Positions 25,796 to 35,601 of a DNA stretch of 64,000 bases are shown here, in pieces. The notes under the pieces were generated by a model, which was not told where the DNA came from, ran no database searches, and saw nothing but the letters and a program-made list of their open reading frames with translations. The position numbers and the translations under genes are program-made. Within the stretch, counting starts at the first letter, position 1, and each line of letters starts with the position of its first letter. Origin of the DNA: Promethearchaeota archaeon Loki_b32 (lineage in GTDB: Archaea; Asgardarchaeota; Lokiarchaeia; Sigyniarchaeales; SOKP01). The stretch is taken from positions 124,001 through 188,000 of the forward strand of contig NJBH01000002.1 of assembly GCA_005223125.1 (NCBI GenBank), in the 5' to 3' direction.

Positions 25796-27511
25796 ATGAA
25801 ATCAAACATTCAAACTAAAAAAATTATAATGATTATAGGAATTTTTTTCGTTTTGTCAACCTTAATTTATTTTAATTCCAATTTCAGTACTGGAAATATC
25901 TATAGAAGAGATGTAAATTTAAAAATCTCACCTATTTCTGAAAAAATTATTATAATCGGTAATTCAGGTTGGGTTGATTTTAGGAGTGATGGAAAATGTA
26001 CTGGTTCAGGTACTTATTCCGATCCATATATCATAGAAGATTTAGTAATCGATGGAGGAGGATCGGGAAATTGCATCTGGATTGAAAATACAGATGTATA
26101 CTTTATAATTGAAAATTGTAATGTTTACAATTCATTAAATTACCCTAGTGCGGGAATCAAATTAAGAAGTGTTAATAACGGACAACTACTTGATAATAAT
26201 TGTTCGTCTAATCATTATGGAATATACATCGCTAATAGTAAGAATATCACTCTATCAGGAAATACGGCTAATGATAACCAGCATATAGGGATATATTTGA
26301 AGAAATGTAATATCACCACTACTTCGGGAAACACAGCCAATTATAATTATTATGCTGGGATAAGCTTATATTTGTGTAATAACATCACTACTTCGGGAAA
26401 TACAGTAAGCAATAGTGAACAATGGGGGATATTTTTCCATTATAGTAATAATAACACCATTTCGGGAAACACAGCCAATTATAATTATTTTGAGGGGATA
26501 TATTTAGAAAATAGCCATAATAACACCATTTCAGGAAACACAGCCAATTATAATTATTACGCTGGGATATATTTAACAAATAGCTATAACAATGCCGTGA
26601 TGGGAAACACTGTTAACAATAATAGTATATATGGTATAGGTTTAGATAATAGTTGCAAAGATAACACGATCTCGGGAAATACTGTAAATAATAATGAGAT
26701 ATCTTTAAATGGTAAGAACCACATTATTTCGAGCAATATTTTAAATAATACTGGATTAAGTGTATTTGGTCCAATTGAAGAACTTTGTTCCTATGATATT
26801 GATGTTACAAATCTTGTGAATGGAAACCCTCTTTATTATTACATCAATGAAATAAATTTAGGACCAAACAATTTTACGAATGCCGGGCAAGTGATATTGG
26901 TTAATTGTAGTAATTCATTAATATCCAACTTAGATATTTCTTATAGTTCTAACGGAATTTCATTATATTACTGTAATCACAATGATATCTTGGAAAACAC
27001 CTTAATTAACAATACTCGGTCAGGTATATGTTTATATTATTGTAACTATAATAATGTCTCGGAAAATACGATAAATAATAATATTTGGGGGGGGATATTT
27101 TTATATTACTGTACCTCTAACGAAATCTCGGGAAATATGGCAATTAACAATGACTATGGGATTTATTTTCAAGATAGTCATTATAACGATATATTGGGAA
27201 ATAATGCAAGTTACAATTTTTATGATGGGATACATCTACTTGATAGTCATAACAACTCCGTTTCGGGGAATACAGCAAATAACAATAAATGCGGAATATA
27301 TTTAGATTCAAGTGATAATAATATCGTTTCAGGAAATACAATATTAGGGAATGATATATGCATTGATGAACAATATTGTGATGGGAATATTTTTGAAAAT
27401 AATGATTGTGGTAAGAAAAAACCAACAATACTAGGATATAGTTTATTCTTTCTACTTGGCACTCTATCCGTTATTTTAATAATTAAGTGTAGAAAAATAA
27501 AGAAATTTTGA
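25796..27511 (+). CDS. Secreted, membrane-anchored right-handed beta-helix (NosD-like) protein
   Basis: 571 aa. A signal/anchor helix lies at about residues 10-26 (IIMIIGIFFVLSTLIYF). A WVDFRSDGKCTGSGTYSDPY entry block follows, then about a dozen helix coils built on the pattern NNTISGNTANYNYYAGIYL. A short interruption near residues 320-370 (DVTNLVNGNPLYYYINEI) is typical of NosD/CASH-type proteins. A C-terminal TM helix (YSLFFLLGTLSVILII) ends in a basic tail. It should display a solenoid on the outer face of the membrane, perhaps for polysaccharide binding. The repeats at DNA level are coding, not a mobile or CRISPR array. Confidence 0.85.
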   Translation: MKSNIQTKKIIMIIGIFFVLSTLIYFNSNFSTGNIYRRDVNLKISPISEKIIIIGNSGWVDFRSDGKCTGSGTYSDPYIIEDLVIDGGGSGNCIWIENTDVYFIIENCNVYNSLNYPSAGIKLRSVNNGQLLDNNCSSNHYGIYIANSKNITLSGNTANDNQHIGIYLKKCNITTTSGNTANYNYYAGISLYLCNNITTSGNTVSNSEQWGIFFHYSNNNTISGNTANYNYFEGIYLENSHNNTISGNTANYNYYAGIYLTNSYNNAVMGNTVNNNSIYGIGLDNSCKDNTISGNTVNNNEISLNGKNHIISSNILNNTGLSVFGPIEELCSYDIDVTNLVNGNPLYYYINEINLGPNNFTNAGQVILVNCSNSLISNLDISYSSNGISLYYCNHNDILENTLINNTRSGICLYYCNYNNVSENTINNNIWGGIFLYYCTSNEISGNMAINNDYGIYFQDSHYNDILGNNASYNFYDGIHLLDSHNNSVSGNTANNNKCGIYLDSSDNNIVSGNTILGNDICIDEQYCDGNIFENNDCGKKKPTILGYSLFFLLGTLSVILIIKCRKIKKF

Positions 27512-27548
27512 AATGCTAAATGTAGGGTGTTATTTTACTTACCTATAT

Positions 27549-28073
27549 TTAAGAAGCATACTTAATCATACGCTGGGTTAATTCTCTGAAAGCTTCTTCA
27601 ACATTTTCACCAGTTTTAGCTGAGGTTTCAATATAAATACTATCTTTACCTTCTGCATATTCTCTTACAACTTTATTATCAATCGAGCGGCTAACATCTT
27701 TTACCAAATCTAACTTATTTCCTATGATAATAAAAGGAATATTTTCATTTAATATTCCAAACATCTCTGAAAGCCATTGTTCAATCTCTTCATATGTATT
27801 GAGTCTTGTAAGGTCAAAAATTATTAGAGCGCCTTGAGTTCCTTCATAGTATTGTTTATGCAAAAATTTAAACTTTTTCTGCCCCGCTACATCCCAAATA
27901 ACCAGTTTAGCAATGTTTTTTGATTCTAAAGTAATTTCTTTAATTAAATAGTTAATACCTATAGTTGTTATATAATCACGAGAGAATTCGTTCTTTACAA
28001 ACCGATATAATATGCTAGTTTTTCCTACAGCAGGAGCGCCTAATAATAGTATCTTAAAACTATATTGCTTCAT
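27549..28073 (-). CDS. Ras-superfamily small GTPase (Rab/Rag-like, Asgard type)
   Basis: 174 aa single G domain. The motifs are G1 GAPAVGKTS (residues 12-20), switch I Thr in DYITTIGINY, G3 WDVAGQKKF, G4 NKLD and G5 ETSAKTG. The sequence resembles eukaryotic Rab GTPases in switch II, but there is no C-terminal Cys for prenylation and no N-terminal Gly, so membrane targeting is not by the eukaryotic lipid routes. Such GTPases are abundant in Asgard genomes; partners are unknown. It is monocistronic, convergent with the beta-helix gene. Confidence 0.92.
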   Translation of the reverse strand: MKQYSFKILLLGAPAVGKTSILYRFVKNEFSRDYITTIGINYLIKEITLESKNIAKLVIWDVAGQKKFKFLHKQYYEGTQGALIIFDLTRLNTYEEIEQWLSEMFGILNENIPFIIIGNKLDLVKDVSRSIDNKVVREYAEGKDSIYIETSAKTGENVEEAFRELTQRMIKYAS

Positions 28074-28425
28074 AAAAATACATTGAAATAAATTCTAATT
28101 GGCAATAAATTTAATATTATCCAATAGTAATAATTATTTTTCATTAAAAAATAAATATTCTTCTTAAGTTAAGCAAAGAGAAAGAGGTTTTACAAGGCTA
28201 GATACGGTTTAACAAGAATTTTGATGAACCTTTTATATCATTTTCTAGAAAACATAAGAAAATTCAAGAAATAATAGTATTTTTGGATTAATTCAAGACC
28301 TATAAATCTATTTTGAGACCTTAAATTAATGATTCGAGAAAAGTAGAATCTATAATTTTTTTAAAAAAGTACTTTTTTAGATTATTAAAACAAAGATTAA
28401 ATAATTACTTTATTTTGTGTTGTTT
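28074..28425. other. Intergenic promoter region with an 18-bp perfect palindrome
   Basis: Divergent region between the GTPase and the subtilisin gene. It has no ORF. TAAAAAAGTACTTTTTTA (28362-28379) is a perfect palindrome 46 bp before the protease start. Its position fits an operator or promoter element, but A/T runs make chance palindromes more likely here. Confidence 0.35.
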
Positions 28426-31400
28426 ATGAGAAGATCTAGAAACAGAATTTCTTTTTTAATCTTATTAACCATTTTTTTCAGTTATTTTATAATTCCATTC
28501 ATTGGAACACGATTGAATAGTTCCAATCTTAATGATCAAAACATTAATAATGAAATAGATTTAAAATCATTGTCGTCCTCTCTTTCAAGCGGAATTAATT
28601 CAGATAAGAATAATTTAGAAAATTATTCAAGTTATCAGATTTCAAAATATGGAACAACCCTTAATAAATTTCTATCTAATATCACTTTAAACCATGACAG
28701 TAATCAAAAAGAGGTGAAAGTTATTGTTGTATTTGATAAATCCTTATCTAAAAAAGAGCATGTTGTTCTATTAGACTCAATTTTTGATAACTATAATTTG
28801 ATAAGCAACTATGATATAATTCCCGGTGCTTATATAAAACTCAATCCTAATCAACTTATTACAAAAAAAGATGTAATAGATGGTATTATATCAATTACTC
28901 AAATTCATAAATCGAATGTTTATGAGTTACCTTCTGTTTCAGATAATTCGGTACAATTGAGTGCGTTAGATAGTGGCGATTATTCTAACTGGTGGCTTTC
29001 TGCTATTGGTGCTGAAAGTCTCCCTTATGATGGCTCAGGTGTGAAAGTAGCTGTGATTGATACGGGAATTTACCCTCATCCTGATTTAACAATTATTAAT
29101 AACAGTAATTTTGTTGCTGATGAGGAGTTATGGGAATATGATGATAAAACTGGACATGGTACTCATGCTGCTGGAATTATTGGTGGTGATGGTGGTGGCT
29201 CTTCTGGAGAATATCGTGGCGTTGCTTCTGGTGTTTTGTTAATTAATGCAAGAGCAGGTAATGAAAGTGGATTAGATGAAGGAGATATAATAAGAGCGAT
29301 TGAATGGAGCTCTAAACCAACCCATTCGGGTGGTGCAGGAGCAGATATAGTATCCATGAGTTTTGGTGGGGTGTATCCTTATATTTCTGATCTTATTACT
29401 CAAGCAATCACAAACGCAAAAGATAACTTTGGTGTTATTTTTGTTTCATCTGCAGGTAATTCTGGACCGGAGTATTTTACTGGTTCAACTCCCGCTTCTG
29501 GTATTGATGTTATATCTGTAGGTGCTACAGATAGAAACGATAATCTGGCTTCTTTTAGTAGTTGGGGTCCAACTTTTCGGTATTTAGGGTTCCCTGATGT
29601 TGTTGCTCCTGGTATTAATATTATTTCCACAGATGCAAAGGATTCTACATTTTCCAAAGAAGAACGTTATAAAGACAACTATTTGGATTTTACAGATGAT
29701 GCAGATTATATTCCTCTAAGCGGAACGAGTTTTTCCTGTCCTATGGTTGCGGGTGCATTAGCAATTCTATTGGATGCGTATCCCAATATTACACCTGAAA
29801 CTGCTAGAATAGCTTTATTAGAAGGAGCAAGAAAACTTCCTGATGAAAATGAAATCGATATTCTTAAATCTGGAGCAGGGATGATAAATGTAACTGCATC
29901 CTTAGATTATTTAAACAGTATTTCTCCTGACTATAATGATACAGCAAAACTATTCCCTGATGATCTTCCAGTTAAACCTTATGATTTATTACATTTCCCG
30001 GGAGACCATCAAAAATTTAATTTAACTGTAATCTCTGGAGACGCTAATGATTTTGATATTGAAATTCCAACCTATATTCAAGGTGTATCTCTATCTATAG
30101 ATAAGTTAACGATTAATTTCTCTAACTCTGGAATTGATTTTTTAGAAATAGATATTGAAATTCAAAAAGATGCTATTCCAGAGATAAAGACATTTCAAAT
30201 TAACCTTACCATTGGAGTTAAAATTTATGATACTGCTGAGATCACATTAGATATTAGATTACCAGAGTATCGAATATTAATGGAATCTTTCCATGGATTA
30301 AATGATTGGTTTGCCGTCCCAAATTTTGGATACACTTTTTATCAGATGGGGTTTTATGAAGCTATGGCGGATCTTACAGATCTTAATATTTCGATTGACT
30401 ATAGCATGGAATATTGGACACCAGATTATAATAAGGATTTCGACAATTCAATTTTAACAGAAGAAAGATTAGCTCAATATGATATTGTTGTTTTACAAAA
30501 CCCAATCCTTCCCTATAGTCATGTAGAAATTGATAACATAGTAAATTACTATGAAGGTGGCGGTAATCTGTTATTTTTAGGAACTAGGTACCAAGATATG
30601 GTAGTGGAAAATATAAATTATTTATTCACCAGATTGGGAATAGATATTCAAATAAATGAAGAAAATGTAATGAATGATAACTGGCTTGGTATTGGAGCAA
30701 GTATAACTTCTCAAAGTGTATATAATTTTGATAATTCAGCGATTTTTAATGACGTATCCCAATTCTATTGGCTATATGGTAATAGTTTTACTATTTCTAA
30801 TAATGCTGAGTCTATCGCAACCATAGATAATAAAACAGTAGTGGCGCTTTATAATGGAACTGAAAATGGAAAAGGAAACTTTTTAGCTTTCGGAGATTTA
30901 AATTGGATTTACGATAAATATGATTCATCAGCTTATATTGATGACCATTCAAATTTATTAAAAAATATAGTCGACTTTTTATTACCCTCAAATGAAGTAT
31001 CTATCAACATAGAATTAGAAAAAGAAAGCACTTCAAATGGTGAAATTGATATCTCAATTTATTTGAAAAACCAAACCTCTGAGGCTCCAATTACAAATTA
31101 TACTTCTTTAACTTTAACAATTAAGAATGAAACATATCAAGAGTTGATTATATTAAATACAACATTTACAAGTGATGGAATATATTTCAATGAGTCATTT
31201 AATATTCCGTTTCCAAGTAATATACCTTATTCATTAATAGTAAATTTGACAATTGGTTCAATAGAATATAATAAAACCTCGAAAATTCTTTATTATAACA
31301 GTAATGAAATGCCACAAATTAATGATTTATCTGTTAGTGATATACAAATTACAAGAGTAGAATCAACATTATTGATTTCTGAATTAGATGATAACTCATA

Positions 31401-32403
31401 TAATGATTTTGAGGGGCAACTCTCTATTTATTCCTATTCATTTTATAATACTAAAAAATCTGTTAATAAAACTTTAACATTCAGTCATAGTGGTTCCAAT
31501 TATTATACTGCAACTTTCGACGCAGATACAGCTGATCCTTCTGGATATGCTATTCTTTATTTAGTACCGATGAATTCCAATTATACTGCTTCAAATTCAC
31601 CTAGAGCTCTTTTTCTAATTATTAATAATCCCCCCGAAATTATAAAAGAAAGTTCTACATTTGATCATGGTTCTTTTGATAGTACTGAATCTGATGATGG
31701 TTCATATGTTTATTCCGCAACTCAAGGCGATACATTTGATTTTGCAGTAGATGTGGAAGATACGGTAGCATATGAAGACGATAATTCTAATATGAGAGTC
31801 TTTGTAAACTTATTTATATATGTGACAGCAGGCGAAGGAACTATTATCGGTATAATTCCAAACACTTTTGAAGTTGCTGAGTTAAATTATCTTTCAAGCT
31901 CCGATAAATACGAAGGAACTTTTACTATACCAATTACTATGCAATATAGTACCATTGCGGGCATAAAATCTGTATCAACGGCAACTGAATTTGATACTTC
32001 CACCAATACTGGATATTTAGGAGTTCTCATTATTACTGCATATGATAGTGAAGGTGGATCTGATGAATTTACCATTATTTTAATAATTTCTGAACAACCT
32101 ATTGATTTTAGTTTTCTTATTATTATTGTATTGATAGTAATTGGTATCATTGGATTTGCGGGAATGCTTATTTATTTTGTAAAAAGGCAAAAGCGCCCTA
32201 AGATTACTCAATATCCGCCAATGTATCAAGATTATTATTACGAATCCCCAATTGAAAAACCAGAAGAAACTTATTTAATTCCCGATCCTTTATCTCATCT
32301 AGAACAATTTTATTGTCCTTTCTGTGGACAATTAGTAACACAACCAAAGAAATTTTGTCCACATTGTGGGGAATCTCTCACATTTAATGAAACAAATGAA
32401 TAG
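28426..32403 (+). CDS. Membrane-anchored subtilisin-like (S8) protease with site-1-protease-like ectodomain and zinc ribbon
   Basis: 1325 aa from ATG 28426; a GTG three codons earlier is possible. Signal peptide at residues 5-28. An I9-type propeptide (about 85-165) precedes the S8 domain, with Asp about 212 (VIDTGIYPHPDL), His about 244 (GHGTHAAG), Asn in SSAGNSGP and Ser about 435 (GTSFSCPMVAG). Next comes a Rossmann-like block (about 620-860: YDIVVLQNPILPYSHVEI, then YEGGGNLLFLGTRY, then FLAFGDLNWIYD) whose order recalls the region after the catalytic domain in eukaryotic site-1 protease. Beta-sandwich repeats, a TM helix (about 1230-1255) and a cytosolic CPFC/CPHC zinc ribbon end the chain. 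An extracellular processing protease is likely. Confidence 0.85.
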   Translation: MRRSRNRISFLILLTIFFSYFIIPFIGTRLNSSNLNDQNINNEIDLKSLSSSLSSGINSDKNNLENYSSYQISKYGTTLNKFLSNITLNHDSNQKEVKVIVVFDKSLSKKEHVVLLDSIFDNYNLISNYDIIPGAYIKLNPNQLITKKDVIDGIISITQIHKSNVYELPSVSDNSVQLSALDSGDYSNWWLSAIGAESLPYDGSGVKVAVIDTGIYPHPDLTIINNSNFVADEELWEYDDKTGHGTHAAGIIGGDGGGSSGEYRGVASGVLLINARAGNESGLDEGDIIRAIEWSSKPTHSGGAGADIVSMSFGGVYPYISDLITQAITNAKDNFGVIFVSSAGNSGPEYFTGSTPASGIDVISVGATDRNDNLASFSSWGPTFRYLGFPDVVAPGINIISTDAKDSTFSKEERYKDNYLDFTDDADYIPLSGTSFSCPMVAGALAILLDAYPNITPETARIALLEGARKLPDENEIDILKSGAGMINVTASLDYLNSISPDYNDTAKLFPDDLPVKPYDLLHFPGDHQKFNLTVISGDANDFDIEIPTYIQGVSLSIDKLTINFSNSGIDFLEIDIEIQKDAIPEIKTFQINLTIGVKIYDTAEITLDIRLPEYRILMESFHGLNDWFAVPNFGYTFYQMGFYEAMADLTDLNISIDYSMEYWTPDYNKDFDNSILTEERLAQYDIVVLQNPILPYSHVEIDNIVNYYEGGGNLLFLGTRYQDMVVENINYLFTRLGIDIQINEENVMNDNWLGIGASITSQSVYNFDNSAIFNDVSQFYWLYGNSFTISNNAESIATIDNKTVVALYNGTENGKGNFLAFGDLNWIYDKYDSSAYIDDHSNLLKNIVDFLLPSNEVSINIELEKESTSNGEIDISIYLKNQTSEAPITNYTSLTLTIKNETYQELIILNTTFTSDGIYFNESFNIPFPSNIPYSLIVNLTIGSIEYNKTSKILYYNSNEMPQINDLSVSDIQITRVESTLLISELDDNSYNDFEGQLSIYSYSFYNTKKSVNKTLTFSHSGSNYYTATFDADTADPSGYAILYLVPMNSNYTASNSPRALFLIINNPPEIIKESSTFDHGSFDSTESDDGSYVYSATQGDTFDFAVDVEDTVAYEDDNSNMRVFVNLFIYVTAGEGTIIGIIPNTFEVAELNYLSSSDKYEGTFTIPITMQYSTIAGIKSVSTATEFDTSTNTGYLGVLIITAYDSEGGSDEFTIILIISEQPIDFSFLIIIVLIVIGIIGFAGMLIYFVKRQKRPKITQYPPMYQDYYYESPIEKPEETYLIPDPLSHLEQFYCPFCGQLVTQPKKFCPHCGESLTFNETNE

Positions 32404-32440
32404 ATTTTTTTTTCAATATTTACTTTTTTTTATTTTGGGA
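32404..32440 (+). terminator. T-rich terminator between convergent genes
   Basis: Runs of T9-10 and T8 directly after the protease stop, in the short gap before the convergent rpiA end. Archaeal RNA polymerase stops at such oligo-T tracts. Confidence 0.4.
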
Positions 32441-33146
32441 GAGTTAACACGTTCCCATCTTCGAGTCCGACGTAGACTTTAGAAGTCATATCTATAAATA
32501 ATCCTGTATCAACAATTCCGGGAATATTTAGAAGCTTTAAGTTAAGTTCTTGTGGTTTTTTAATTTCTCCAAAATCTACATCGATTATAAAATTACCATT
32601 GTCTGTAATTAATGGTCCACTTTTTGACCGAGCCATACGAAGAACTGGATTTCCATCAATTTTTATTAATTTGTTCATTAATGGAAAATAAGCCATTGGA
32701 ATTACTTCAATAGGGATACCTCGTTTCCAATTTGTGCCTAAAATTTTAGAATTCTTTCTGAAATCCACTATTATAATAAGTTCCTTTGAATTTGAAGCGA
32801 TTATCTTCTCCTGTACTAAACAACCACCTCCACCTTTAATTAAGTTAAGATCCTTATCTATCTCGTCTGCCCCATCAATATCAATGTCAATTTCCGAATA
32901 CTGTTCTAAAGATACTAATTCTAATCCATTCTGTATTATTAATTGGTAAGCTTGAAATGAACTTGGGATACATTTTATATTCATTGCCTTTTCTTTGTTG
33001 ATTTCACCTAATCTTTCAACAGCATACACAACAGTCGACCCACTACCAATTCCTACGATCATATTCTTTTTAATATTTTCTTCTACAGCTTTTATAGCAG
33101 CATTCTTTTTTCCTAATTCAATTAGATTTTCAGTCAAGATAATCAC
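32430..33146 (-). CDS. rpiA: Ribose-5-phosphate isomerase A
   Basis: 238 aa. Family motifs: VGIGSGSTVVYAVERL near residue 32, DIDGADEIDKDLNLIKGGGG near 90 with the catalytic Glu in the following QEKIIA, and the terminal GIVDTGLFIDMTSKVYVG. It interconverts ribulose 5-phosphate and ribose 5-phosphate, feeding PRPP and purine synthesis. It lies 7 bp downstream of purE on the same strand; together they make a small nucleotide-precursor operon. Confidence 0.96.
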   Translation of the reverse strand: MIILTENLIELGKKNAAIKAVEENIKKNMIVGIGSGSTVVYAVERLGEINKEKAMNIKCIPSSFQAYQLIIQNGLELVSLEQYSEIDIDIDGADEIDKDLNLIKGGGGCLVQEKIIASNSKELIIIVDFRKNSKILGTNWKRGIPIEVIPMAYFPLMNKLIKIDGNPVLRMARSKSGPLITDNGNFIIDVDFGEIKKPQELNLKLLNIPGIVDTGLFIDMTSKVYVGLEDGNVLTLPK

Positions 33147-33153
33147 ATTTAGT

Positions 33154-33576
33154 CTATTTTTTTAACAGATTTAAAATCCTAATTGCTAAATACGCAGCAT
33201 TTTCGCCTCGATCAATACCAACACTCGCAACAGGAACTCCTGGAGGCATTTGAACTATAGATAATAAGGCATCCAATCCACCTAACTTTGTACTTACAGG
33301 TACTCCTATAACGGGTTTATTTGTTTTTGATGCGATCACACCTGGTAAGGCAGCAGAAAGACCAGCAACGGCAATATATATTAACGAATCACACTTTTTT
33401 AAATATTCATCTAATTGCTCCGGATTTCGATGAGCAGAAATAATTTGAAGATCATATTTTATATTATTTTCCTGTAAAACGCTTTCAGCCTTTTTATAAA
33501 TATCCTCATCTGAGGTACTCCCTGCAATTATGGAGACTAAAGTTTTTTCACTAGTGTCTACGTTTGGTTTAGGCAT
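33154..33576 (-). CDS. purE: N5-carboxyaminoimidazole ribonucleotide mutase-type PurE
   Basis: 140 aa. The AIR carboxylase/mutase signature is clear: [16 protein letters not shown] near the N-terminus (substrate phosphate site), [10 protein letters not shown] with the catalytic His, [20 protein letters not shown] and the [19 protein letters not shown] block. It rearranges N5-CAIR to CAIR, or carboxylates AIR if class II; the class is not resolved here. First gene of the purE-rpiA pair. Confidence 0.95.
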   Translation of the reverse strand: MPKPNVDTSEKTLVSIIAGSTSDEDIYKKAESVLQENNIKYDLQIISAHRNPEQLDEYLKKCDSLIYIAVAGLSAALPGVIASKTNKPVIGVPVSTKLGGLDALLSIVQMPPGVPVASVGIDRGENAAYLAIRILNLLKK

Positions 33577-33782
33577 AATTTATTTAAATCTTCTATGCAT
33601 AAAAATAATTCTAATAGCATCTTAATAGGAATATCAAAATTTTCGAAAAGAATAATATTAACTACGAAAAAACTACTTATTTTTATCAAAAAGTTTAATA
33701 TTATTTTAAACCTTCAACTAGTAAAATTGAATTTTTAATAATCAAAAATTACTCAAATATTTTTATAGTTGGTGAAATTAAA

Positions 33783-35066
33783 TTGGAATTAAAAGAAGTA
33801 TGGATGGTTGATTATGCTCGTACAGCATTTTCTCGTTCTAGACCAAAACAACCGGAAAGAGACGTTTTTGGGGAAATTAGAAGTGATGAACTTCTTGCTA
33901 AATTATTAGTCAAATTCTTTGATCAGAAATTAACAGATAAAGGAATAGAGAAGAAAGATATCGATGAGTTCACTGTGGGTACTGCTATGGGTGTTTACGA
34001 GAATTGGACTTACGGAGGTAGACTTCCATTATTTTTAGCGGAGTTTCCAGTAGAGGTTCCAGCTATGTTTGTTGATAGACAATGCGGTTCAGCAGGTTCT
34101 GGAATGCATGTAGGTATCATGGAAATTATGACTGGTCATAGTAAAACCTGTTTAGCTGGTGGTGTTGAACATATGACTCGTGTTGATATGCAGAATAATC
34201 ACGTACGCCCAAATTTAAAAATGATTAATAAGAAAAGCGAATGGTACAGACCTCAATATGATATGCTAACTACAATTAATATGCTTCAAACAGCCCAAAA
34301 ATTATATGAAGAAGAAATACCTGTTTTTACTAAAGAGGATTTAGACAAATTTGGTGTAAGAGCACATAATTTAACAGTAGAAAGTCAAGAAGCAGGATGG
34401 TTTAAAGGTGAAATTATCCCCATTGAAGGTCACGTTGAGGGAAATGTTGAAGAACCAATGATGGTGGATAAAGATATGGCAGCAAGAAAGTCTACCTTGG
34501 AAAGTGTTTCAGGATTACGTAGATTATCAAAACCATTTTTCTTAAAAAAGAATGGAGGTAGAGCTGGTTATAAAGAAAGAGAAGGAACTGCGGAAGGAGT
34601 TATTACCGCTGGCAATTCTTCTCCTCTAAATGCTGGTGCTACTGTATGTCTTATAATGGAGGCTGAGGAAGCTAAAAAACGAGGAATTGAACCTTTGGCC
34701 AGAATTGTATCGATTGGATGGGCGGGGGTAGATCCTACGGTAATGGGTAGAGGTCCTGTTCCAGCAACAGAAAAAGCATTAAAATATGCGGGATTGACAG
34801 CAGATGATATTGATTATTGGGAAATAAACGAAGCTTTTACAATTGTAGCGTTAAATTGTATGAATCACTTTAATATTCCAGAAGAAAAAGTCAATGTAAT
34901 GGGCGGATCTACAGCAATCGGACATCCATTAGGGGCCACAATGGTTAGATTACCAGGAACTCTTGCTCGTGTCTTAAAAGATAAAAAAGCTAAATATGGT
35001 GTAGCAAATGCCTGTGTTGGTGGCGGTCAAGGTGTTACCACGATAATAGAGAATTTGGATGCCTAA
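33783..35066 (+). CDS. Acetyl-CoA C-acetyltransferase (thiolase)
   Basis: 427 aa from TTG 33783, with GGTGA 7 nt upstream. Thiolase motifs: nucleophilic Cys in VDRQCGSAGSGMH near residue 93, NEAFTIVAL, GGSTAIGHPLGAT with the catalytic His, and the C-terminal Cys in NACVGGGQG. It condenses or cleaves acetoacetyl-CoA and longer 3-ketoacyl-CoAs, serving mevalonate synthesis or beta-oxidation. It stands alone; archaeal HMG-CoA-linked thiolases usually sit beside a DUF35 OB-fold gene, which is absent here, so a degradative or general role is possible. Confidence 0.93.
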   Translation: MELKEVWMVDYARTAFSRSRPKQPERDVFGEIRSDELLAKLLVKFFDQKLTDKGIEKKDIDEFTVGTAMGVYENWTYGGRLPLFLAEFPVEVPAMFVDRQCGSAGSGMHVGIMEIMTGHSKTCLAGGVEHMTRVDMQNNHVRPNLKMINKKSEWYRPQYDMLTTINMLQTAQKLYEEEIPVFTKEDLDKFGVRAHNLTVESQEAGWFKGEIIPIEGHVEGNVEEPMMVDKDMAARKSTLESVSGLRRLSKPFFLKKNGGRAGYKEREGTAEGVITAGNSSPLNAGATVCLIMEAEEAKKRGIEPLARIVSIGWAGVDPTVMGRGPVPATEKALKYAGLTADDIDYWEINEAFTIVALNCMNHFNIPEEKVNVMGGSTAIGHPLGATMVRLPGTLARVLKDKKAKYGVANACVGGGQGVTTIIENLDA

Positions 35067-35079
35067 ATTCATTAAAATT

Positions 35080-35122
35080 ATAATTTTCTATAATTTTTTG
35101 TTTTTCTTTATTCTATTTTTTA
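35080..35122 (+). terminator. Oligo-T terminator after thiolase
   Basis: Several T5-T6 runs within 45 bp of the thiolase stop, with no strong stem; typical of archaeal factor-independent termination. Confidence 0.35.
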
Positions 35123-35244
35123 TTTTGGCAAGTTTGTTTTTATAATATTAAGACTCTTAAATTCATCTGTTTTCTGCGTAATATTTAAATATTAACTAAT
35201 AACAAATTAACATATAAAAAAAGTAAAATGAATGTGAAATCAAA

Positions 35245-35451
35245 ATGACAGTTTATAAAAGTATTCAGTTAGTTGGTACTAGTGATAAGAATTGGGCAGA
35301 TGCGGTTAGGAATTGTTACGAAGAGGCCAAGAAGTCTTTACGCGGTATTAGAAATATCCAGATCCTCGAATCTGATGTAAAAATAAAGGAAGATATTGAC
35401 AAAATGATATACAGAGTTCGTGTACAAGTAAACTTCCAATTAGAAAGATAA
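35245..35451 (+). CDS. Dodecin family flavin-binding protein
   Basis: 68 aa, the usual dodecin length. The beta-alpha-beta-beta pattern is clear: YKSIQLVGTSDKNWADAV, helix NCYEEAKKSLRG, then strands IRNIQILESDVKI and YRVRVQVNFQLE. The Trp that stacks on the flavin is in NWADAV. Dodecins form hollow dodecamers that bind FMN, riboflavin or lumichrome and buffer free flavin. Single gene followed by a strong T-rich terminator. Confidence 0.92.
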   Translation: MTVYKSIQLVGTSDKNWADAVRNCYEEAKKSLRGIRNIQILESDVKIKEDIDKMIYRVRVQVNFQLER

Positions 35452-35454
35452 AAG

Positions 35455-35486
35455 TTTAATTTCTTTTTTATTTTTTTTTCTTTTTT
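35455..35486 (+). terminator. Oligo-T terminator after dodecin gene
   Basis: TTCTTTTTTATTTTTTTTTC and a further T6 run directly after the stop codon. Confidence 0.5.
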
Positions 35487-35601
35487 AAAATTTAAGACAT
35501 ATAATCTAATACTTTATTGATGAATAAAATAAAGTTAAACCTCAAATTTTAAATATGATGAATTCTATTCAGATTTTAATAATTTCAAGAAAGGGGTAAT
35601 A

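Noticed and set aside
26220-27330. Short DNA repeats resembling a tandem array or CRISPR
   Set aside because: They encode the coils of the beta-helix protein in one continuous frame; spacing is codon-based and there are no unique spacers with constant repeats.
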